Positions 1-12,599 of a DNA stretch of 64,000 nucleotides are shown piece by piece. The stretch's first letter is position 1, and the number at the start of each line of letters is the position of its first letter. This stretch comes from Gigaspora margarita (taxonomy: Eukaryota > Glomeromycota > Glomeromycetes > Diversisporales > Gigasporaceae). Where the stretch lies: positions 640,558 to 704,557 of the forward strand of contig WTPW01000018.1 of the NCBI GenBank assembly GCA_009809945.1, in the 5' to 3' direction. The translations under genes and the position numbers were made by a program. The notes below the pieces were generated by a model. That model ran no database searches and was not told where the DNA came from. It worked only from the letters and a program-made list of their open reading frames with translations.

Positions 1-183
1 TTGAGTCCCAAAGTCAGCAAATCAAAAACTTGTTAAGCAGGAGTAATGGATCCTGTGAAAATAGGAAGGTACCAAATACATATAATCAAGATTTCAAGAG
101 GTAAGATCATTTGCAATGACCTTCCACAAACAGTAATTCTAATTAAATAAGTGTTGCAATGAGAATCATGGGAAGAGTGAATC

Positions 184-790
184 GATTCGATATCAACAAG
201 TAACAGTTCAACTCCGGATTAATTACAATACAAGGCATGCATGCAATACTTCTCGACTTGTATGGCATGCAATCATGCCTTGGCAATAACCTCTAGTTAA
301 AATTCGAGACAAAGAAATTAAATAATAAATTAGTGCGATTTAAATAACAGCTCAGTTATAAAATGATACAAATTAAGAGATGATTTAAATCAAATTCCAA
401 ACAAGGAGATTTAATATATCATATAAATAACATTGCTTATATAATGGAACAATGTTTTCGGTTCATACAGTACCGCATTTATTTATTGTGCCACTAAATA
501 TATTCTAAGTACTTTATACATCGTTCCCGGAAACTTTGAGACACGCGATTCTATATCAACAAGTACCAGTTCAACTCCGGATTATCTAATACAAGAATGC
601 AATTATGCTTTTAGCAAAGATCTCTAACAAATTTTTTAGTTAATAAAATTTGAGACAAAGAATAAGTTAGTACGATTTACATACAATAAATAGGCTTTAA
701 ATCAAGTGCCAACCAAATAAGGAAATTTAATATATTATAAATAGTTTACAGCTTATACAATCGGTTCATACACAATGTCATTTAATATGC
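184..790. repeat. Diverged tandem duplication, offset about 363 bp
   Basis: A segment starting at 184 (gatatcaacaagtaacagtt) recurs at 547 with few differences. The similarity continues through an AT-rich stretch, so that about 370-475 matches about 690-790, including a shared ggttcatac motif. No open reading frame spans the pair. It is non-coding and its origin is unknown. Sequence 1-183 shows no recognised feature. Confidence 0.6.
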
Positions 791-1038
791 CTGACATATC
801 ATACATACTCCGTTCACGGAAAACATACTCCGTTCCTAACATAGTAATTTTTAATTTTACTGCGGTTTGCATAATTTTGCAGATCATCAAAAAAAAAAAA
901 CGCTCGTGATTATTATTCTCGCTCGGATATTTTATTAAACAAGAATTATGAAGATACATATGGGAGTAGTGCTCCACTTCACTACTTTTCTCTTCTATTA
1001 TGACATACTTGTGCTCTTTTATCAATTTTTCTATGTTA

Positions 1039-1496
1039 AGGTCAGACCAAGTTGATTATGTGTTTTACATTACCCCCCCCCCCATAGTAAAAAAATTTAG
1101 ATAAATATACATAGGGCCAGACCAAGTTGATTATGTGTTTTACATTCCCCCCCCCCTCCCCTCCAGGAGAGGGGGGGGGAGGGAGGGGTGGTTCACATAG
1201 TAAAATTTTAAAAAATTTTTTTCCGATTTGTTCCGTGACTATATAAAAATTTTCCGACATATTCTGTAGCACTATATATATCTATCTAAATTTTTTTTAC
1301 TATGAGGGAGGGGGGGGGCTCTGAGGAGGGGGGTGGGTAATGTAAAACACATAATCAACTTGGTCTGGCCTAGGACTACGGAATATTTCGGAAAATTTTT
1401 ATACATTCACGGAATATGAAAAAAATTTTTTTCAAATTTTACTATGTGAACCACCCCGGAGGGGATGTAAAACACATAATCAACTTGGTTTGGCCT
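1039..1496. mobile_element. TA-type MITE, outer element of a self-nested pair
   Basis: The terminal inverted repeats begin AGGTCAGACCAAGTTGATTA (left) and, read inward from the right, AGGCCAAACCAAGTTG. TA flanks both ends (1037-1038 and 1497-1498). The element has no coding capacity and carries C-runs next to the termini. The TA duplication and short length are typical of non-autonomous Tc1/mariner-type elements. The related copy at 54.66 kb has an uninterrupted site. Confidence 0.75.
1114..1370. mobile_element. TA-type MITE nested inside a relative
   Basis: This is a second element with nearly the same termini (GGGCCAGACCAAGTTGATTA) inside the 1039-1496 element, flanked by TA at 1112-1113 and 1371-1372. 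It holds G-rich and C-rich runs (about 1147-1190 and 1304-1336) able to form a strong hairpin. It probably represents insertion of one family member into another. Confidence 0.65.
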
Positions 1497-1604
1497 TACA
1501 TGTTATTTATCAGCTTGTCACTAGTTTCACGTGGTATTACTCACGTGACGAAGTAAAAATGAGGATCGGAAGTACGAGCCACGCTATGGTGCGGCGCATT
1601 CTAC

Positions 1605-1680
1605 TTCTGTTCTTTTCTTTTCTTTTCTCTTTTCTTTTCTTTTCTCTTTCTTCTCTTTTTNNNNNNNNNNNNNTTTTTTG
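1605..1680 (+). repeat. Pyrimidine (TTTTC) tract with a 13-base assembly gap
   Basis: An almost pure C/T stretch surrounds an N run at 1661-1673. The gap lies in low-complexity sequence, so the true tract length is unknown. Open frames crossing it are not meaningful. Confidence 0.85.
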
Positions 1681-2070
1681 CCGACGCTGCGGTGTGGCGT
1701 ATTCAGTTTTCATGCATAACAACCGGCAGAGTATAGGTGCAACGACCTTGAAGGGAGGGGTGGTGGGCCGTCACGAAGAAGCTAAATCGTAATTGGGCAG
1801 CGAAGAGAATAAGTATACAAGACAAGCGAAGTAATAAAGCACTAAACTTCCCAATTTACGCCCACATGTATCTTTTATAACTTCAATACCTGCACTTGCA
1901 TGTCTAAACTCAATCATATGAATATCTTCAATTTCCATCACATGCTTTCTATAACTTCATACAATCGTATGCATATTGATTGTCTTTCATATAAGCCACA
2001 AGGGGCGATCCTCGCGATAATAACCTTAGCGTGACTTCGTCAACGCATAGGGCTACTAATGAGTTCTATT

Positions 2071-3208
2071 TCTTAAAACAACACCGATATGACAATTTCA
2101 TATCACGATATCGGAGTAATTTTTGGGAAATCAGAAATCATTAGAGCGTTTTTTTTTTTCTGCAAAATTTACAAAATTATGCAAACCGCAATAAAATCAA
2201 TGACCAGACAAGAAATTAATATATTAATCGTAATAGTTTAGAATGATTCTTCGATCACGCAATGTTCAATACATAAATTTTTTTACACTAATTAAAAAGC
2301 ATGCATGTGACAGGACGAAAAGTTGAAACACCAAGACCATACTCGTTGCACACTTTTCCAAATATAGGCAAAATCCTAAAAATAGAGATGAAGACATGGC
2401 AAAAGCGCTACACCACTTAACTTGCTTGTAAACCATACAATACGTACTTTATACTTCGTTCCTGGTATAAAAGTGTAGTAATATTCTATTAAACAAATTA
2501 TTACGATAAATGTAATCATGGAATATTCCCGCATATAAGAATATAGTACAATGATTACATACAAACCAAAGTTCGCTTATCAACGTATGGCGAAAGAAAT
2601 TTTTAAAAACCACAATCACTTCTTGTAGAGGTTAAATAGAAAGAAATAGCCTAGTTAAACTCAAAATATATCCTATTAACATCAATAAAAATGTATACAT
2701 AAATACATTATTGAGGTCGATAATTTAAGAAATGTTTGATTTCAATGTACTACATGATTATGTTACATTATCGTTATAGAGATTACTGTTTTACCATGTG
2801 GCGTAGAGTTTCCGAGCATCAAATCAGATTTCATGATGAGGTGTGACGAAGCAAAATTCAAAATGAACATATTACTCAAAACTTTTCTTAAAAAAACTAC
2901 CTTTGGTGCTATAACAAAAAGTTTCCCTTAAGCGATTTAAATAACATATAACTTTGATATAAACATTAAATCTAGCATAAATAAACTTTAAAGAATTTTA
3001 TCACAATTTGCGTGACCACAAATTCTGCGCCAACAAACATGGTATTGTACACGTTTCATGTACCGCATTTACAACATAAATAATCGGTTATTTATTCCGT
3101 TTTTGGTACATATGTACGTCCACACAGTGTTGAATTAAAAATATTATTTTACACTTTTAATAAGTTTTAAAACTACTCATATAAATCTGCTTTCTCATTA
3201 ATATCAAA
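2071..3208. other. AT-rich intergenic stretch upstream of the Sel1 gene
   Basis: No gene is visible here. About 2146-2205 (poly-T followed by a gcaaaccgca motif) is an inverted match to about 848-903, so these two short segments bracket the 0.9-2.1 kb repeat. The last 50 bases before 3209 are AT-rich and include a weak TATA-like stretch (ataaat near 3181). No firm promoter call is possible. Confidence 0.5.
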
Positions 3209-4456
3209 ATGAAAAAATGGTCATTGGAAAACAAAATAAATGACAATCAGAAACAAGAAATTAATCCTTTACAACAACAAATATGTTATTTACCCGATGT
3301 TAATGAGGCACAGGATTTCTTGGATAAAAAAATAATCGATGAATTATGCGAGTTGCATGAAAAAGAAGTGTTCAAAGGAAGTTATGATTCAGAATTTATT
3401 TATTCAATAGAAAAATATATTGAAAAAAATCAATTAAAATCAGAGGATATAATTAATTTATGTTTAAATAATCAAACAAATTCTATACTTTTAACTATTC
3501 TTGCACGTTGCTATCGTTATGGAAAATGGATAGAAAAGGACGGCCATAAATCATTCATTTATTATAAAAAATCTGCGGATATGGGAAATTCATATGGAAT
3601 GTGTGATCTTGGCGAATTGTATGAAAAAGGGATTGGAGTTGAAAAAGATAAACATAAAGCATTTGTTTATTATCAAATGTCGGCTAATAAGGATACCCCT
3701 TGTGGATTAGATAAACTTGCTTATTGTTATAAAAATGGAATAGGAGTAAAAAAAGACGAAATTAAAGCATATTATTATTATGACAAATCAGCAAATATGG
3801 GACATGCTAGTGGAATATTGTATCTTGGTCATTGTTTTCGATATGGGATTGGAATTGAAAAAGATGAACGCAAAGGATTTAATTATTATCAAAAATCTTC
3901 TGATATGGGTAATGCTAGTGGAGCATTTAATGTTGGTTACTGTCTTCATAATGGAATTGGTGTTGAAAAAAATGAAAATAAAGCATTCGATTATTATCAA
4001 AAGTCAGCTGATATGGGTAGTGCTAGTGGAACATATAGTATTGGTTATTGTTATCATTATGGAATTGGAGTTGAAAAAGATGAAAATAAGGCGTTCATTT
4101 ATTATCAAAAGTCTGCTGATATGTGTGATGCTAGTGGTATATCTCAAATCGGTTATTGTTACCATTATGGAATCGGAGTTGAAAAGGATAAACATAAAGC
4201 ATTCATTTATTATAAAAATGCAGCAGATATGGAAAATAATGTTGCAACGCACAATGTTGGTTATTGTTATCAATATGGAATTGGAGTCGAAAATGATAAA
4301 AATAAGGCATTCTATTATTATAAAAAAGCCGTAGATATGGGATATGTCAATGGAATGTACAAAGTTGGTTATTGTTATCAAAATGGAATCGGCGTTGAAA
4401 AAGATGAATATAAAGCATATGTTTATTTTCAAAAGTTAGCTGATAGCAAATGCTGA
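3209..4456 (+). CDS. Sel1-repeat protein, intact, 415 residues
   Basis: This is an uninterrupted single-exon frame from ATG (context tcaaaATGa) to TGA. Residues 1-92 form a lysine- and glutamate-rich helical-looking N-terminal region. Residues 93-415 hold nine consecutive 36-residue Sel1 (TPR-like) repeats with the signature G-Y-C-Y-x-x-G-I-G-V-E-K-D and a following K-A-F-x-Y-Y-x-K-S-A-D-M-G helix. Sel1 repeats build alpha-solenoid scaffolds for protein-protein contacts; in fungi they occur in signalling adaptors, often beside kinases. No signal peptide, membrane segment or kinase domain is present, so an adaptor role is inference. Repeats 4-7 are especially alike at DNA level, suggesting recent internal duplication. 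Alternative-frame open reading frames here are shadows of the repeats. The partner is unknown; there is no adjacent gene. Confidence 0.92.
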   Translation: MKKWSLENKINDNQKQEINPLQQQICYLPDVNEAQDFLDKKIIDELCELHEKEVFKGSYDSEFIYSIEKYIEKNQLKSEDIINLCLNNQTNSILLTILARCYRYGKWIEKDGHKSFIYYKKSADMGNSYGMCDLGELYEKGIGVEKDKHKAFVYYQMSANKDTPCGLDKLAYCYKNGIGVKKDEIKAYYYYDKSANMGHASGILYLGHCFRYGIGIEKDERKGFNYYQKSSDMGNASGAFNVGYCLHNGIGVEKNENKAFDYYQKSADMGSASGTYSIGYCYHYGIGVEKDENKAFIYYQKSADMCDASGISQIGYCYHYGIGVEKDKHKAFIYYKNAADMENNVATHNVGYCYQYGIGVENDKNKAFYYYKKAVDMGYVNGMYKVGYCYQNGIGVEKDEYKAYVYFQKLADSKC

Positions 4457-7400
4457 TTAAAAGTAATGGAAACTTTAATCAAGTTACTATATCAAAAATT
4501 TTCTCAAACTTCAATATACCATTTTATTAGACCGTCATTTATCTTTTGATAAAATTTAATAATTTTAATGCATTTATGTAATTTTCTCTGATTTTAAAGA
4601 GAAGTCGATATAACTTAATAACTAATAAACTTGGATTGGTTATTGTATTTAAATAATAATTTACAAATTTTTTAAATAAAATCATATAATAATAAATATA
4701 GTAAATCCGATATCACAAATTTAAAAAGTATCTCTATCATATATCTTCGAGTAAGTCTCAAGATTTTTTTTCTAAAAACTCGTAGATTTACATACTATAC
4801 TATAATATATTTTCCTGTTTTTGTATATTAATTTATGCCATGAGCGCTGAGTTTATAGTCCTAAAAGCTTACAAAGTACAAAGTGCCAAATTGATATAAC
4901 AAGGTAAATTTTATAGAGATAAGTCATGGTAAAATAAAAATTATCCACTAGTAAATAATTATTTATCATGAGTAACACTTTTTTACATTTACCAACTTTG
5001 GATACTGTGAGTTGTCCATGTTCGTACATTTTCATTCGATTTCGGATTATGTGTGATTAATCACAGGTAGTTCTGGCCAATTGAATTCTCATTAGTATTA
5101 AGAATTGACTGTTTAAATGATTAACTGTTTAATTCAATTTGCATTAAGATAACCTTGCTCATGATCCACACAATTTTGTTCTACTATAAAATGATTTATA
5201 CGATTAAGAATTTTAAACAATTCCAATCCTAGAACGAATTACACATCCAAATTTGGGGGTTTCAGGTAGCAATATTCATTATTCAATTGACAGATTTAAT
5301 ACCAGTTGCCTGAAGTGATACTTATATAAATATAATCTCTATTAAATAGGAACGTAAGAAGATAATGCTGATTTTTCAAATAATAAGGTTAATGAATACA
5401 AATTTATTTATTAAAGAAAGTATCTCTTAGAGCTCAATGTTTGTTGTTTATACACATAGTCATAATGAAAATTAAAGAACCTTCAACAATCATAGCGTAG
5501 CGTTAAATGAAATTTAGAAGTCTTGATAAGTAAGGCACTCTCGGTTGAAGTATGATTTGATCAAAATAGACAAACGTCTCTTTAGTTCAGCAGATTATCT
5601 AAACTTCCTTTGTTGTGATTGCTAATTCTTTAATTTTTAAGATTCTCTTACAAATTAGGGGATATTCTTGACAAGGTCGCGTAATTTTATAAAATCGAGT
5701 TCTCGTTTGAAATGAGATGGAAATAATTAAATTGATATATTAAATGGTTGATTATTACTTAACAGTTAAAGACACGAGGAATTCAATTATAATGGAGAGT
5801 AATAAAGAATATTTAAGAATAAGTTATTATCATGGTATTTTTACTAAAGATGTATTATAAATAAATTTATGAATGTTTGAATGTTGCATATCAGAGCATA
5901 TCACAAATGTTGCAAAAGTTACTAAAAAGGAAGCGATGTTAAAAAGTTTTAACGATTAACACACTACTACGCACCAATTTTGGAACCCTTTATAACATTT
6001 AATTCCATTGAAATCTTGGAAAGTAAATAAATTTTACTAATTTTTACTACTTTATTTGTTAATTTTTAAAACTTGCAACTTTACTAAATTAATTAAAATA
6101 ATAAATTTAGAAACATACAAAATATTAACGATTATTATATATATTTCTAGGGTGATAAATTCGATAATTGCGTGTTGTATATGAAATTTTTTTAATTGCG
6201 TGTTGTATATGAAATTTTTTTAATCAGTCAATCAGAGTGTTAAAATACCAAGGATGGAGTGTTACACGTAACGTATGGCCATAGCCACATTACTAGTTTA
6301 TAACTAGTTTGACGGCACTTAAGATTATTATGGCGTCAAGTCCGCTGCACATTAGGCGAATGCATGGCCCATTTCTACTTGGAGGCTATCTCCGGGTAAC
6401 TTTGCTTTTTAACTTCAAGACAGTCTGGGCCAGTTAATTCTTAAAACTATTGATTGGACCAGACTGACTATTTACATTCTTACTTCGTTCTCTTAACCAA
6501 CAGGAATACATAATATAATTTTATCAATTATCAGTCGATCGAGATGTCACATCTAATTTTTTATCATATGATTTTCATAAATTACACAAATCGACGAAAT
6601 CACGTTTTTAAAATTTTCACCCACGTCTTAGTCATAACATACAACTTTCTTTAAACAAATAAGCTACCAGGGCTTCAACGAATCGAACAGTGTAAAAAAC
6701 ATGAAAAACTAACGTCACCCTGTAAGGTACGACCCCTTCAAAGATGGGCAATTATTTTGCCTTCTTTCGCATGATTCTTTTGGAGTTTTCAAGATCTTGA
6801 CGTGAAAAATAGCTTGTTAGATGCGCACAAGCAAGAACTTTTTGCGAAATGCATCTTCGAAAGGAGGGTATCTTATTAAAAATATGGAGAAAATTAAGAA
6901 AAACTATTTTATAGTAATTAGATTCAAATTTTGTTAATTAAATTTTTATTTTTTTTAGCACGAGCACTTACAGTAAACACGTTCGAGGAAAGTTATTTTG
7001 TTTATTAAATGTCTTTGGTTTATAATGTTTTATATAATATATAGTTTCTAAAATATTTTTTTTAAAATTCATATATTCATATGATCAATTTTTAGTTTGT
7101 GCATTATACGGTTTGATGCGCTATGTTGGGTCATAGTGGTGATGAAAAGAAGTGACTTGGATTAGAAGCACAAATTAGACCATCTTCATTTTCATTTCAT
7201 AGTTGGGCCGAGTTGCAAAATTTTTTTTTTTTGTTTTTTTTTTTTCTTCATTTTTGGTATTTTCACTTTTTCATTTTTGCTTAGGTTTTATTTCTTGCCA
7301 GACCAGGTTCTATTGTTACAACTTCACAAAAAACATTTCAAATTTTGTCTTGGATTCATATACGCAATTTTTGAGGTTAAATAAATTTGTTTTTAAATAA

Positions 7401-7640
7401 TAATTCGAATAATTTATAGTTAGTAAAGTTAAATAGGCTGTTATGTGGTTTATACTTGTAATAATCGACGATTATGATGTAAATTAATTTCAATAAATTT
7501 TAATAAATTAATAACTTTTATATAATGCAACTTTAAAAAATTAATAAAATTTTATTTAATTATATTTCGATTACAATTTTTTTTTTAAATAAAAAAAAGC
7601 GATTTGATTTGTAATTTAATTCAATACTACTATCTAAATA
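4457..7640. other. AT-rich intergenic region, no gene seen
   Basis: The region has no recognisable coding sequence. Open frames of 60-65 codons (for example 4853-5035 and 7203-7400) have biased low-complexity composition and match no family I know. A short direct repeat lies at 6166-6221. About 6240-6480 is less AT-rich but unassigned. Confidence 0.5.
6166..6221 (+). repeat. Exact 28-bp tandem duplication
   Basis: Two adjacent copies of a 28-bp unit beginning aattgcgtgttgtatatgaa lie at 6166-6193 and 6194-6221. This looks like simple replication slippage. Confidence 0.85.
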
Positions 7641-7644
7641 CAAT

Positions 7645-7995
7645 TATGATGTTCTTGCAAGATGCATTGGCTTATGCTTTTCATCCTTCCGATTCAAGTT
7701 TATTATTCCAGAACATCAATATGATGTTCTTGCAAAGTGCACTGGCCAATGCTTTTTGCCCTTCTTATTCAAGTTTATTATTCTAAGGCTCAAAGAAGTC
7801 AATGTGATATTCTTGCTATTATTTCAAGATCCAGAAAAATCAAAGTGATGTTCTTGCAAAGTACTTTTTGTTTCTTTGGCCCTATTATTCTAAGATCTAG
7901 AAAAATCTACATAGTGTTCCACAAAGTACATAAAGTTTATTGTTCTGGCTTATTATTCTAAAGAAGTCAATGTGGGGTTCTTTCAAAGTACATGA
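7645..7995 (+). repeat. Degenerate tandem repeat, four to five units of about 70-80 bp
   Basis: The motif gatgttcttgcaa(a/g), followed by tttattattct, recurs from 7648 to 7990 with decreasing similarity. The array lies directly upstream of the DUF4419 pseudogene. The short open frames over it are repeat translations, not genes. Confidence 0.7.
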
Positions 7996-8202
7996 GTGTC
8001 GATCACTCAAATTTTATAGTAAAAAATTTATTCACCTGATCTGCGTGACATCTCGATCGACTGTTATTCAACTACAATATGTATACATAATACTTCTCTA
8101 TTGCTATCCATTGTATCCTTTTTTGATATCCGTGTATTACGTACATACATAAGTATATAAATTTAAAGCTTTTCATTCAAATAACATCAATAATCAGATA
8201 AA

Positions 8203-9272
8203 ATGACAACTTCGCGAAGCACTCAAAAAATAACTGATAAAGTTATACAAAAAAATGAACTTCTTGAACATGTTGATATTAAAGATTACTTTGGACAACA
8301 TTTGAAATTTCATACTATATCATTTGATTATATGAAAAATTTAGATTCAAATTCAACTAAAATTATTAAGTTACCTACTACCCAACATGGATTAATCTCA
8401 GCAATAATCCATGCTTATATCTTACATCAATACCTTTGAATCTCACCAGACGACATATGGTTAACAGTTGCGCAAGGTGTAATAAGCATATTTGGATTAA
8501 TAAAGAATGCTTTCGTTACTTATTTGTCAACCATGAAGGAAAAAAGATAATCGAAGTTGATGTACATAATTATTTATTTTATAAAAATGAAATTATTTTT
8601 GGAGATTGGCTTCGAGCGATTGAAAAACTTTCTAATAATGTTGATAAACAAGTTAAAATATCAGATTTGAAACAACTCCTTGAATGTGATTTTTCAACAT
8701 CAACTAATGCGTCTACTATTGCGAGCAAAATTGTTCTGTTAGATCGATGAAAGGATATTTTGTCTACAAACTTCCTGGTGGATGTGGCATTCCAAAGATT
8801 ACTCTTGAAGGTACATTAACAGATTGGCTTCATCTTCAAGAGAAAGTTGCAAAACTTCGTAATTTGGAACTTGACCTCGATTTCTGGTTAGATAGGTTGG
8901 AACCTAAACATATAAAGGAAACGTTGGCGAACGTTATTGGAGCATGATTTTTTCTCAGGTTCCCTTCGGTTCTTTCGAAACAACTACTACATGGTCAGGA
9001 TAGATAGGTTCTTTACTTCCATATGATTCGAAAAATTCTAAAATTACAAAAAATTTGATTACTTGCGATGTTGTTCCTTCTGGATTGGTATCTGTTCCAA
9101 TAGAATTTACCCTCGAAGGACCACCTTTCAATTTGCAGGGTTTTTGGGTGCCAGACAGGATATAGTTGATGGTGAATGTATTATTTCACCTGTTATTGGT
9201 TGGTATGTTACTGATCGCAGGGCTATTATGTGCAAGTCAAGTACTGGTCATTGTATTGTTGGCCAAAATTGA
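8203..9272 (+). pseudogene. DUF4419-family protein, frameshifted
   Basis: It begins with ATG at 8203. Consecutive family-like blocks fall in three frames. An N-terminal 78-residue block ends at a TGA at 8437-8439. I-S-P-D-D-I-W-L-T-V-A-Q-G follows the stop in the same frame, and a further frame reads H-I-W-I-N-K-E through F-V-N-H-E-G-K-K. Near 8740 the frame changes again before C-G-I-P-K-I-T-L-E-G-T and L-D-L-D-F-W-L-D-R-L-E-P. After a stop at 8945-8947 the remaining C-terminal blocks include L-P-Y-D-S-K and G-F-L-G-A-R-Q-D, then I-S-P-V-I-G-W-Y-V-T-D. The order matches DUF4419 proteins, which are common in fungi and of unknown biochemical function. At least three frame changes plus in-frame stops argue for a pseudogene rather than introns, since no convincing GT-AG pairs sit at the breaks. 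No functional partner is adjacent. Confidence 0.78.
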
Positions 9273-11295
9273 AATTTACTTATACCAGAAACAGAGTGAT
9301 ATGTAATATTACAAAGTATATGGTTACTGAGACATTTTTAATGCCGTACGTCCGCAAAATCTCATACTTGTTGGACATTGTGCTGAACGCAGTAAAAATG
9401 TGAATTTCTGCACTTAAACATCACTTTATGCATCATATAGTACTATATTTGTCTATTGTATGAGAATTGAAACGCTTTAGCATGTTTTGGTCTCGATTAA
9501 AGTGCATGCTGATCATTATAAAAATAACTTTTTTTAATTATTGTTTTATTAACAGGAGCTATACCGTAGATAGGTACAAGTGGCGATTGAGGAACACTAT
9601 AAAAATAACTTTTTTTATTATTGTTTCACTAACAGGAAGGAGCCATACTATAAATAGGTAGCAATTAAAGGAAATTCTAATATATAATTTAAAACTTGAT
9701 TACTTATCCGATGTATGATTGATTAGTTAATTGATTGCAGTGAAGTAGTGAAATCTGCTTTGTAGATCATATTTTATTCTTTTTTTAATAAGTAGCTGCA
9801 CAACGCAGTTGCGCCAGGAACGGGGAATTAGTATGTTATGATGTAAATATTATATATCTAATTTTAAATTACCTTGCTGATTACAAAATTACTTTAACGT
9901 CTTGTAGAGAAGAAGGTAAAAATTCTAAATTTTTATGCAACCTCTGCAAATACGTTNGTTGTAGGATTAATCAAGTGATATGAGGTCACGAATCATTTTG
10001 ATCTGAGTCATGATATCACTTAATTTAATCTGATTAATTATGCGCTCAATTTAAGTGTCAGTTTATGAAACAATGTAGAGAGGGCATTAATAAGGTAATA
10101 ATTTAAAGTTATGTAATGCGAGAACAATAATAATATATTTAAGGGGCAATGACGATGTTGATACCTGATATCTAAATTGAATAGAGTTATTGAATAAATT
10201 TACTAAATTAGACAAATTTTTGTATAACTTAAAAATAACCTTAAATAGTATTGAAAACTACATTTTTATTACCAAAAAATAATTGTCGAAATTTGCCGAT
10301 GATCATTGCAAAATTCGTAACGTGACCAAATAAGCTGAATTCTACAAAATATAACTCTATATCGGTTCAACGGTTCAAAACATGATTGCGACCTTTTATA
10401 ATTAGATCTAAATTAAGAACCCCAAATTACTATTTGATTTTCATAATTATTATGACAGATTAAAATGAAAACAGATTATTGAAATAAAATTTTCTATTTT
10501 TTTAAGCAAAATTTTAAAATTTTTTAGAGGACATTTTTGGGGGTTTTTTTAGCATTAGGGTTAGGGTTATTAATAAATGAGTATATTGGGTTTTATAAGC
10601 TTTAAAGGTGAGCAAGAGGGGTCTTATTTTCATCTAATTTCATTAATCTGCCACAATTATTAATAATTATCACATGACACACCTATCAAAATGATCCCCG
10701 AATCTAATTAATGCATCAATCTCCTCACTCTAAACACATTTCCTATTTTTTAAAGTTGATCAGTTTATGGTATATAACTTATATATTTATTAAAAATTTT
10801 ATGTAATTAAATAGTTAATTATAGTCGAATTATTTAACTCATTTTAACACACCTGTCAAATATGCCTCATAATTTTTGAGGTAGTATAAAAAGTCGCAGT
10901 AATGATTAGACTTTCCATATAAATGCCCAAAAATGTAATTTCAAATTTTTATTGAATTAAGCTTAATCCTGGTCATTATTCAAACAATGCCGCTAGGCTA
11001 ATTATCCGTTTCTGGTTTAGCGCGACTACATCACGCAGCTACTTATGTAGATACATATAACATTAGGAAACCAGTATTTAAAATAGAAATTTTAATTTAC
11101 CAGTACATGCACCTGTTATATAAAAAAATACTGGTTCAAAAAAAAAACCTGCATTAGTAGAAAATGATCATCAGATCACATAGATGCACGCACTGGTTAC
11201 TTCAAAAAATTCCGGATCATGCACCGTTTGTTGCACCAGCCCAATTTTAAAATACCGGTATATGCAATATAAAAAACGGTAGATCCAGATTTTTA
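9273..11295. other. Intergenic AT-rich region with small repeats
   Basis: An 85-bp unit (ataaaaataacttttttt followed by aacaggag) is duplicated at about 9518-9672. A single undetermined base is at 9957. A short telomere-like ttagggttaggg lies near 10,557. At 11,231-11,244 the motif gttgcaccagccca resembles the terminus of the 38.6-39.7 kb element and may be an element end. No gene is recognised. Confidence 0.5.
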
Positions 11296-11947
11296 TCATG
11301 CTATTTTATACACTGGTGGCATGCTATCAATTAGCTTGTTAAGATAATCCATATCAATTTCGGTCCAAACCTTATGAATCGCCTCCCAAAGCTCATCTGG
11401 ATTAACAATTTCTACATACAATCGTCTTCTTCGCCTGTTAATCTTATTCCACAAATGCTCAATAGGATTTAAGTCAGGTGAATAAGACGGCCAATCAAGT
11501 ACTTCAATACCATTATGATAGAACCACGCCTTAGTATCAGTAGCCGTGTGCTATAAGTCATTATCCTGTTGAAAAATGAAGTCATTTCTTCTTATTTCAT
11601 ACCACCGGATTGTTCCTAAAAGGTCTTTACTTAAGATTTGACAGTACAGATCTCTGTCCATTGTCTTATAAATTCGCATGAAATTACCAATGCCAAAATA
11701 GAAGAAACATCCCCAAACCATAACACTACCACCTCTATATTTTTTTATGTGTATTACATTTCGTTCATTAAACAGTTCGTTTGGTTGTTTCCAACAATAG
11801 GACTCATCAGACCAGATAACATGGCGCCAGTCCTCAACACTCCAGTCTTTGTATTTTTTAGCAAATTTATACCATTCTTTGTGAGTTCTTTTGTTCAAAA
11901 GTGGCTTCTTACGCTTAACCCAGGACAAAAGTCTGTTTCTTCACAAT
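11296..11947 (-). pseudogene. Tc1/mariner transposase, C-terminal DDE part
   Basis: Reading leftward, the frame includes S-W-V-K-R-K-K-P-L-L, then W-S-D-E-S (catalytic Asp block), V-M-V-W-G-C-F, Q-Q-D-N-D and S-P-D-L-N-P-I-E-H-L-W, ending with a TGA at 11,296-11,298. These are the hallmarks of the Tc1/mariner DDE nuclease domain, which cuts and pastes the element at TA sites. One in-frame TAG lies where the family usually has Lys-His after Q-Q-D-N-D-P. The gene is cut at 11,947 by a large insertion. Its N-terminal half continues in the same orientation at 17,196-17,455. Dead gene. Confidence 0.88.
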
Positions 11948-12599
11948 TAGGGTTGCGACCCAAACCTACTAGTTTGGGATTCAGTAGAAACCCAAACAGT
12001 ATTTACTAGATTTCGCAAAATGCTTCTAATTTGCTGTAATGTCAAATATTTATGACATGTAACTTGTATTACGGCTAGAAGTCCCAAATTTTTACATTTA
12101 AAAACTGGGTTGGGTTTAATCCCAAATAGTATTTTGATTATTAATGTACGTTCCCTAACAATTATACATTGTGGGAAAAATGCGCATTTTATAATTAAAT
12201 GCGCATGAATGCATGTATATAAAATGCGCGTGATAAAACTTTTTTTAAATTTTTATCTTTATTATTCATAAACATCTAAATAAAGATACTACATATTGAT
12301 CCTGAATCAGATTTTGCCTACATATATAAATTTTTACAAAATAGCTAATTGTAAACTTCATCATTGCTTATCTTTTATATAATTTGAGAATATACTAGCA
12401 ACTGGTCCGTGGCACTGCCAAAAAAAAACTTTAAAATCTTAAAATCTGTAAATTCTCATTATAAATATGCTTAGTTTGCATTAAAAAATTCTGTTACTGA
12501 ACATACCATTCTATTAACTACAGTATATAGTTAAGATTGAGTTGGTTTGCATTAAAATTATAACATGCAAATAATTATATGTTACAATAATTACAGATT

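Larger units (their letters stand above)
900..2070 (+). repeat. Dispersed repeat, copy A (second copy at 54.55-55.15 kb)
   Basis: The segments 930-1036 and 1499 to about 2070 align in order with about 54,560-55,150; shared stretches include gatacatatgggagt, cttcccaatt and gatcctcgc. Copy A is interrupted by a MITE at 1039-1496, which the second copy lacks. Copy A keeps many CpG sites that appear as TpG or CpA in the other copy. It holds no recognisable gene, and open frames of 60-100 codons across the pyrimidine tract look fortuitous. Confidence 0.7.

Noticed and set aside
3780..4432. Long open frames in other frames and on the minus strand over the Sel1 gene
   Set aside because: They arise from the repeated codon pattern of the real gene; their proteins are periodic and have no independent support.
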